From positions 1 to 35,070 of the forward strand of contig JAEWHT010000438.1 in the NCBI GenBank assembly GCA_023387695.1: a stretch of 35,070 nt of DNA, written 5' to 3'. Below the pieces are notes generated by a model. That model did not search any database. It was given only the letters and a program-made list of their open reading frames with translations, and was not told where the DNA came from. Below are positions 31,250 through 35,070 of the stretch, piece after piece. Within the stretch, counting starts at the first letter, position 1. Each line of letters begins with the position of its first letter. This DNA comes from Pseudomonadota bacterium. Its GTDB lineage: Bacteria; Pseudomonadota; Alphaproteobacteria; Rhizobiales; Xanthobacteraceae. A program made the position numbers and the translations under genes.

Positions 31250-33307
31250 TCAGAGGTCCAAAGCCTCGCGCACCTTGTGCGCGAGCTTGTCGCTCCTGTA
31301 GGGTTTTTGCAGCAGATGTACCCCGGGATCGAGCCGGCCATGATGGGCGATCGAGTTTTCGGTATAGCCCGACGTGTACAAGACCTTGATGCCGGGTGCC
31401 ATCTGGGCCATCCGCTCGGCGAGTTGCTTTCCGGTGATGCCGCCGGGCATGATGACGTCCGTGAACAAGAGATCGGGGGCACCCGAGCGCGACACCTCCT
31501 GCAGCGCGGAAGGTCCGTCGCGGGCCTCGGTCACCTGGTAACCTAAACGGCGCAATTGCAGCACCGCGAACGTCCGTACGTGAGGGTCATCCTCGACCAC
31601 GAGAATCGATTCACCGCCTGTCGCAAGGGCTGCAGGAGCCCTGACCGGCTGAACCACAGTCGTCGCATCGGCTTTGGCGCGTGGCAGAAAGATCTTCACG
31701 CAGGTGCCGTGTCCGACCTCGCTGTATATCTGGATGTGACCGCCCGTCTGCTTGACGAAGCCATGCACCATGCTCAGTCCGAGTCCCGTTCCCTTGCCTA
31801 TCGGCTTGGTCGTAAAGAACGGCTCGAAAATGCGATCGAGCATTTCAGGCGCTATGCCATTCCCCGTATCGGACAGAGCAATCATGACATATTGGCCCGG
31901 ATCGACCTCCACGCTGTGCGCGGCATAATCATCCGACAGTTCAGTGTTGCTGGTCTCGATGGTCAACTTGCCTCCTTGCGGCATCGCATCGCGCGCATTG
32001 AGGACGATGTTAACAATGGCCGTCTCCATTTGACGGATATCGGCGGTCACGGTCCACAATGACTTCGCCAACCGAAGATCGACTTCGACACTCTCACCAA
32101 TCGTGCGCCGTAGCAGCGCGTTCATGCGCCTCACGACCTCATTCAGATCAAACGTACTTGGCTCAAGCGCCTGACGACGAGCAAAGGCCAGCATCAGCTG
32201 TGTCAGACTGGCCCCACGCTCGGCAGCTGAAATAATTGGTTCGACCAGCTTGTGGTGCGGGTCGTCGCTCTTGATCTCGTCCAGCAAGATCTCCGCGTTG
32301 CCGAGAATGACCGTCAGCAGGTTATTGAAATCGTGGGCGACCCCGCCTGTCAGCTGACCAATTGCCTGCATCTTCTGTGCCTGCAACAGTTGCGATTCCA
32401 TCCGCTTGCGATCCGTGATGTCCTCAGTCAAGAAGGCAACACCGCCAATATGACCAAGATTATTGAGCCATGGGCGTACCTCCCAGCGTAGCCATTGCAC
32501 GTGCCCGTCCGTTCTTGTGAACGAATCTTCGTCGGCATGAAGCGTCTCGCCCGCAAGGGCACGGCGATGAATAGCGCGCCAACGCTCCGGGATTTCGGGA
32601 AAGACCTCGTAATGCGACAGCCCGCGCAAATCTCGGCCGCCGAGGCCATAGTCAGTGAGCCACCGGTCGCTGTAGACGAGGTAACGCAGGTCCGTATCAA
32701 GTATCGCAATCGCGGCAGGAGCGTACTTGATGAAATATCTCAAGCGACCTTCACTCTCTCGCAAGGCTTCTGCGGCCTTTTGCTGGAGAACCTCGAGCGC
32801 TCTGCGCGCCGTAACATCCCTCACCGCGGCGATCGCGGCGGACCTGTCGGCCATCGCGACTGGACTGAGGCTGATCTCGGCCGGAAATTCCGTCGCGTCT
32901 TTTCGGCGCCCGCATAGTAACAGCCCACCGCCCATCATTCGCGTTTTGGGGTACGCGAAATAGGCGCCCAGATGGCTAAAATGCGCGCGGCGAAATCGCT
33001 CCGGGACGAGTATCTCGACCGGTTTGCCCACGAGCTCTTCAGGCGCATAGCCAAAAATGTCCAAGACGCGGTCGCTGGCGAACTCGATCACACCGGCGTT
33101 GTTGACCATCAGGACAGCGTCGGGACTCGCCGCAAGCACGCCCCTGAATCTCGCTTCGCTCGCGCGCAAATCGGCAGCTGCCTTGGCCCGATGTCCGTCC
33201 CCCTTGCCGAGTCCCAACTGACGCAGTCGCTGTTGCAGTCCGAGCCAAAGCGAGGCGCTGAACCTTTTTGAGGCCTTGCCATCGCCCAGCATATCCGGAT
33301 CTCTCAA
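31250..33307 (-). CDS. PAS-PAS hybrid sensor histidine kinase with C-terminal receiver
   Basis: A 685-residue kinase with no evident membrane segment, so probably cytoplasmic. In order: a charged N-terminus with a short coiled coil (1-50); PAS 1 (about 50-165, FRGVLAASPDAVLMVNNAGV); PAS 2 (about 185-305); the dimerisation domain with phospho-acceptor His325 in GGVAHDFNNLL; an ATPase domain with NIVLNARDAM, DTGNGI and GKGTGLGLSMV; and a receiver domain (about 565-685) with EDD, the acceptor Asp617 in LLFTDVIMPGG, and Lys in LLQKPY. It starts at 33307 or at the ATG at 33292. No partner DNA-binding regulator is adjacent, so its output is unknown. It lies between metG and tatD. Confidence 0.93.
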   Translation of the reverse strand: MRDPDMLGDGKASKRFSASLWLGLQQRLRQLGLGKGDGHRAKAAADLRASEARFRGVLAASPDAVLMVNNAGVIEFASDRVLDIFGYAPEELVGKPVEILVPERFRRAHFSHLGAYFAYPKTRMMGGGLLLCGRRKDATEFPAEISLSPVAMADRSAAIAAVRDVTARRALEVLQQKAAEALRESEGRLRYFIKYAPAAIAILDTDLRYLVYSDRWLTDYGLGGRDLRGLSHYEVFPEIPERWRAIHRRALAGETLHADEDSFTRTDGHVQWLRWEVRPWLNNLGHIGGVAFLTEDITDRKRMESQLLQAQKMQAIGQLTGGVAHDFNNLLTVILGNAEILLDEIKSDDPHHKLVEPIISAAERGASLTQLMLAFARRQALEPSTFDLNEVVRRMNALLRRTIGESVEVDLRLAKSLWTVTADIRQMETAIVNIVLNARDAMPQGGKLTIETSNTELSDDYAAHSVEVDPGQYVMIALSDTGNGIAPEMLDRIFEPFFTTKPIGKGTGLGLSMVHGFVKQTGGHIQIYSEVGHGTCVKIFLPRAKADATTVVQPVRAPAALATGGESILVVEDDPHVRTFAVLQLRRLGYQVTEARDGPSALQEVSRSGAPDLLFTDVIMPGGITGKQLAERMAQMAPGIKVLYTSGYTENSIAHHGRLDPGVHLLQKPYRSDKLAHKVREALDL

Positions 33308-33644
33308 ATCTCACCTACCATGCGGCTCTAAAGGCCACTTCCAGGCAAACGACGCGACATTGAGCTGATCCGCCTGCTTTGGCTGCCTTCGAACGCGACG
33401 CTCCGTTGCCTGTCGCTCCATCACGTAGGAGAAGCGGAGACCTGCGTGTCATTTGCAATGATATGGATCAATGACGCGAATCGCGTCCTGCGCCCGACAC
33501 TGATCGTGGGGGCGACTGACCTATCTCGATACCGATTTGCGATGATCAGCGGGGCTGCGCAGGTCTTGAACACTCTGCGCAGCCCGCTTGATGCTCTCGT
33601 GGTCGTACGATCCGGGTTTCAGACCGCGTCACCACTGGCTGACG
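33308..33644. other. 337-base gap between metG and the hybrid kinase
   Basis: No gene is supported here. The main structure is an 11-base-pair inverted repeat, GGGCTGCGCAG (33552-33562) and CTGCGCAGCCC (33575-33585), with a 12-base loop, lying 60-93 bases after the metG stop in the direction of metG transcription. There is no T-run on either side, so it is not a standard intrinsic terminator. The remaining sequence presumably carries the kinase promoter, which I cannot place. Confidence 0.55.
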
Positions 33645-35070
33645 CTAAGCCACCGGCTCAACGTAGCGCGGGAACGCCGGCGTCGGCGCCGGCAGCGTCG
33701 AGCCGGGCGCGATCCGCTTGCTGCCGCCAAGCGTGGCGAAGTTGCGCTCGCCTGCGGGGATGCCGAGGCTGTCCAGCAACAAGCCTGAAGCAGTCGGCAT
33801 CGCCGGCTGAGCCAGGATCGCGATCTGGCGCACGACCTCGGCCGTGACGTAGAGCACCGTCTTCTGCCGCGCAGGATCCGTCTTGGCGAGCGCCCACGGC
33901 GCCTCGCCCGCGAAATAGCGGTTGGCCTCTGCCACCACCGCCCACACGGCATTGAGCCAGTGATGGATCTGCTGTGTCGCCATCGCCTCGCGGGACGCAG
34001 CGATCATGCCGTCGGCCATCGCCAGGATCGCCTTGTCGTTGTCGCTAAACTCGCTTGGTTCAGGCAGCACGCCGCCGAGTTGTTTGGCGATCATCGACAG
34101 CGAGCGCTGTGCGAGGTTGCCGAGATCGTTGGCGAGGTCGGCATTGATGCGCGCGACAATGGCTTCATGGTTGTAGTTGCCGTCCTGGCCGAACGGCACC
34201 TCGCGCAGGAAGAAATAGCGCATCTGGTCGACGCCATACTGGTCGGCGAGATTGAAGGGATCGACGACGTTGCCGACCGACTTAGACATCTTCTCGCCCC
34301 TGTTGAACAGGAAGCCGTGGGCATAGACCCGCTTCTGCACGGGAATGCCTGCCGACATCAGGAATGCGGGCCAGTACACCGCGTGGAAGCGGATGATGTC
34401 CTTGCCGATGACGTGCACGTCCGCCGGCCAGTAGCGCCAGTTCTTGTCGCTCTCGTCGGGAAAGCCGACACCGGTGATGTAATTGGTCAGCGCGTCGACC
34501 CAGACATACATCACGTGCTCTTCATCGCCGGGCACCTTGACGCCCCAGTCGAAGGTGGTGCGCGAGATCGAGAGATCGCGCAGGCCGCCCTTAACGAAGC
34601 TCACCACCTCGTTCTTGCGGGAGTCCGGTCCGATGAAGCTCGGATTGTCCGTGTAGAGCTTGAGCAGCTTGTCCTGATAGGCCGACAAGCGGAAGAAATA
34701 GCTCTTCTCCTCGACCCAATCGACCGGCGTGCCCTGCGGTCCGAGCCGCACGCCGTCATCGTTCAGGCGCGTCTCGTCCTCGGCGTAATAGGCCTCGTCA
34801 CGGACCGAGTACCAGCCGGCATAGGTGTCGGCGTAGATATCGCCGTTGGCTTCCATCCGACGCCAGATCTCCTGGGTCGAGCGGTGGTGCTGCTCTTCGG
34901 TGGTACGGATGAAACGATCGAACGACACGTTCAGCCGCTCGTCCATCTCTTTGAAGCGTGCGGCATTGCGGGTCGCGAGCGCGGCCGGTGTCAGGCCCTC
35001 GTTCTGTGCTGTCTGGACCATCTTCAGACCGTGCTCGTCGGTGCCGGTCAGGAAGAACACGTCCTTGCCG
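33645..35070 (-). CDS. metG: Methionyl-tRNA synthetase, N-terminus beyond the window
   Basis: The last 475 codons of a class I methionyl-tRNA synthetase, which charges tRNA-Met for initiation and elongation. The reading is open to the window edge. Visible parts are FFLTGTDEHG of the Rossmann fold, the connective-peptide region GWYSVRDEAYY of the type lacking zinc-knuckle cysteines, the VWVDALTNYITG segment, KMSKS (codons at 34278-34292) and the helical anticodon-binding domain (ending AFPRYVEPVA). The HIGH motif and start lie outside. There is no C-terminal EMAP/Trbp111 tRNA-binding extension. The gene is intact as far as it is seen. Confidence 0.96.
   Translation of the reverse strand, partial: GKDVFFLTGTDEHGLKMVQTAQNEGLTPAALATRNAARFKEMDERLNVSFDRFIRTTEEQHHRSTQEIWRRMEANGDIYADTYAGWYSVRDEAYYAEDETRLNDDGVRLGPQGTPVDWVEEKSYFFRLSAYQDKLLKLYTDNPSFIGPDSRKNEVVSFVKGGLRDLSISRTTFDWGVKVPGDEEHVMYVWVDALTNYITGVGFPDESDKNWRYWPADVHVIGKDIIRFHAVYWPAFLMSAGIPVQKRVYAHGFLFNRGEKMSKSVGNVVDPFNLADQYGVDQMRYFFLREVPFGQDGNYNHEAIVARINADLANDLGNLAQRSLSMIAKQLGGVLPEPSEFSDNDKAILAMADGMIAASREAMATQQIHHWLNAVWAVVAEANRYFAGEAPWALAKTDPARQKTVLYVTAEVVRQIAILAQPAMPTASGLLLDSLGIPAGERNFATLGGSKRIAPGSTLPAPTPAFPRYVEPVA

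Overview
The window looks like a chromosomal segment of a high-GC alphaproteobacterium, most likely Bradyrhizobium or a close relative in the Nitrobacteraceae. This rests on overall base composition and protein style, the metG / tatD / MBL-hydrolase block at the right end, and the density of TRAP transporters and catabolic accessory genes. It is an inference without database search. I see no rRNA, tRNA, CRISPR array, insertion sequence or phage gene.

Left part (1-11,060). The window opens with the tail of an enoyl-CoA hydratase/isomerase, then a membrane-anchored GAF-GGDEF diguanylate cyclase, a DASS/SLC13-type anion transporter, and a methionine-type ABC transporter pair (metN, metI) with no metQ beside it. 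A EutR-like AraC regulator is divergent from a serine hydrolase of the 6-aminohexanoate-dimer hydrolase type and a copper amine oxidase. The last two could act in sequence (amide to primary amine to aldehyde). A PilZ-HTH fusion protein and a secreted protein of unknown function follow.

Middle part (11,053-18,165). A GntR/FCD regulator heads a leftward operon with an M24 metallopeptidase-like hydrolase and an SMP-30 lactonase. It faces a rightward operon of a three-gene TRAP transporter, a type II dehydroquinase homologue with two altered substrate-pocket residues, and a protein resembling a duplicated dimeric alpha/beta-barrel (EthD/Dabb-like). Together this looks like one regulated uptake-and-catabolism locus for an unidentified organic acid.

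Next (18,190-29,364). An OpgC-like membrane acyltransferase is followed by a 753-base non-coding stretch that contains an orphan intrinsic terminator. Then come a second TRAP system (Tat-exported binding protein plus fused DctQM) with an acyl-CoA synthetase in the same operon, a Gly/Asn/Phe-rich autotransporter-like outer-membrane protein, and a third TRAP system on the minus strand (dctQ-dctM-dctP order). Three complete TRAP systems lie within about 15 kb.

Right part (29,513-35,070, all minus strand). An MBL-fold hydrolase and a TatD nuclease lie downstream of metG (cut by the window edge), with a PAS-PAS hybrid histidine kinase lying between metG and tatD.
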